From: AP-15 sp050729795
GTDB taxonomy: Bacteria > Pseudomonadota > Alphaproteobacteria > ATCC43930 > CGMCC-115725
Direction: 5' to 3'
Assembly: GCA_050729795.1 (NCBI GenBank)
Contig: JBOHME010000142.1
Span: 1-7,420, forward strand
Length of the DNA stretch: 7,420 nucleotides
Translations under genes and position numbers: made by a program
Shown: one piece after another, positions 7,309 to 7,420 of the stretch
How the letters are laid out: every line of letters begins with the position of its first letter
Numbering within the stretch: the stretch's first letter is position 1
Notes under the pieces: model-generated
The model's database searches: none
Told to the model about the DNA's origin: nothing
Seen by the model: only the letters and a program-made list of their open reading frames with translations

Positions 7309-7420
7309 TTAATGCTTATCGAGCCAAATCGTCGACAAATCCTGGTTCAGGTAGTGGCTGGGGCCGATCTTCCACCCCTCGACATAGGAGCGATAGGGCA
7401 CCACGCGATACCACCACAAC
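7309..7420 (-). CDS. Second substrate-binding protein (family 5), C-terminal fragment at window edge
   Basis: The last 36 codons of a minus-strand gene that continues past the right edge are visible, ending at TAA 7311-7309. They read WWYRVVPYRSYVEGWKIG followed by a tail ending NQDLSTIWLDKH. Aligned with the C-terminus of the SBP at 4633-6240, 28 of 35 residues are identical, without gaps; the DNA matches at 85 of 103 positions (7318-7420 against 4639-4741), including 29 of 30 at 7318-7347. It is therefore a paralogue of the complete SBP. It lies 20 bases upstream of the ATPase gene in the same orientation, so it should be on the same transcript. It is cut by the window, not truncated by any visible event. 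Confidence 0.85.
   Translation of the reverse strand, partial: LWWYRVVPYRSYVEGWKIGPSHYLNQDLSTIWLDKH

Noticed and set aside
7309..7420. Edge fragment read as a truncated SBP remnant or mobile-element scar
   Set aside because: The frame is open to the window edge and the C-terminus is complete with its own stop; no inverted repeats or target duplications are seen, so a full gene cut by the window is the simpler reading.

Overview
The window is high-GC DNA (roughly 60-65% by eye), densely coded, with short gaps and clear Shine-Dalgarno sites. The gene types (NRAMP transporter, Tat-exported ferritin-like protein, FAH-fold enzyme, peptide-type ABC operon) and the codon usage fit an alphaproteobacterium, most likely of the Hyphomicrobiales/Rhodospirillales kind. 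This is inference from style and content; no marker gene here fixes the genus.

Left part, plus strand. Positions 2-400 are the 3' end of an NRAMP/MntH-type divalent metal transporter. After a short gap with a possible weak terminator comes a ferritin-like protein (487-1476, or from GTG 514) with a Tat signal preceded by an Asn/Ala/Pro repeat encoded by an 18-bp tandem repeat. A 193-nt gap with a perfect 10-bp hairpin follows. A complete fumarylacetoacetate hydrolase (FAH) family enzyme (1670-2455) comes next, with a strong ribosome binding site.

Right part, minus strand, converging on the FAH gene across a 210-nt gap. This is a peptide/nickel-type (Dpp/Opp family) ABC importer operon transcribed leftwards. 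It starts beyond the right edge. In transcription order it holds: the last 36 codons of a substrate-binding protein (SBP; 7309-7420), an OppF/DppF-type ATPase (6257-7288), a complete SBP with a signal peptide (4633-6240), a DppB-type permease (3579-4550) and a DppC-type permease (2666-3565). The gaps are 20, 16, 82 and 13 nt. The two SBPs end in closely similar sequence (28 of 35 residues identical), so the operon carries two paralogous binding proteins flanking one ATPase. The SBP would capture the ligand in the periplasm, the two permeases form the channel, and the ATPase drives it, probably with a second OppD/DppD-type ATPase encoded further upstream. The substrate cannot be told from sequence.

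No mobile element, CRISPR array, RNA gene or clearly new system is visible. The points most worth a second look are the duplicated SBP, the repeat-bearing Tat leader of the ferritin-like protein, and the structured 82-nt gap between SBP and permease.
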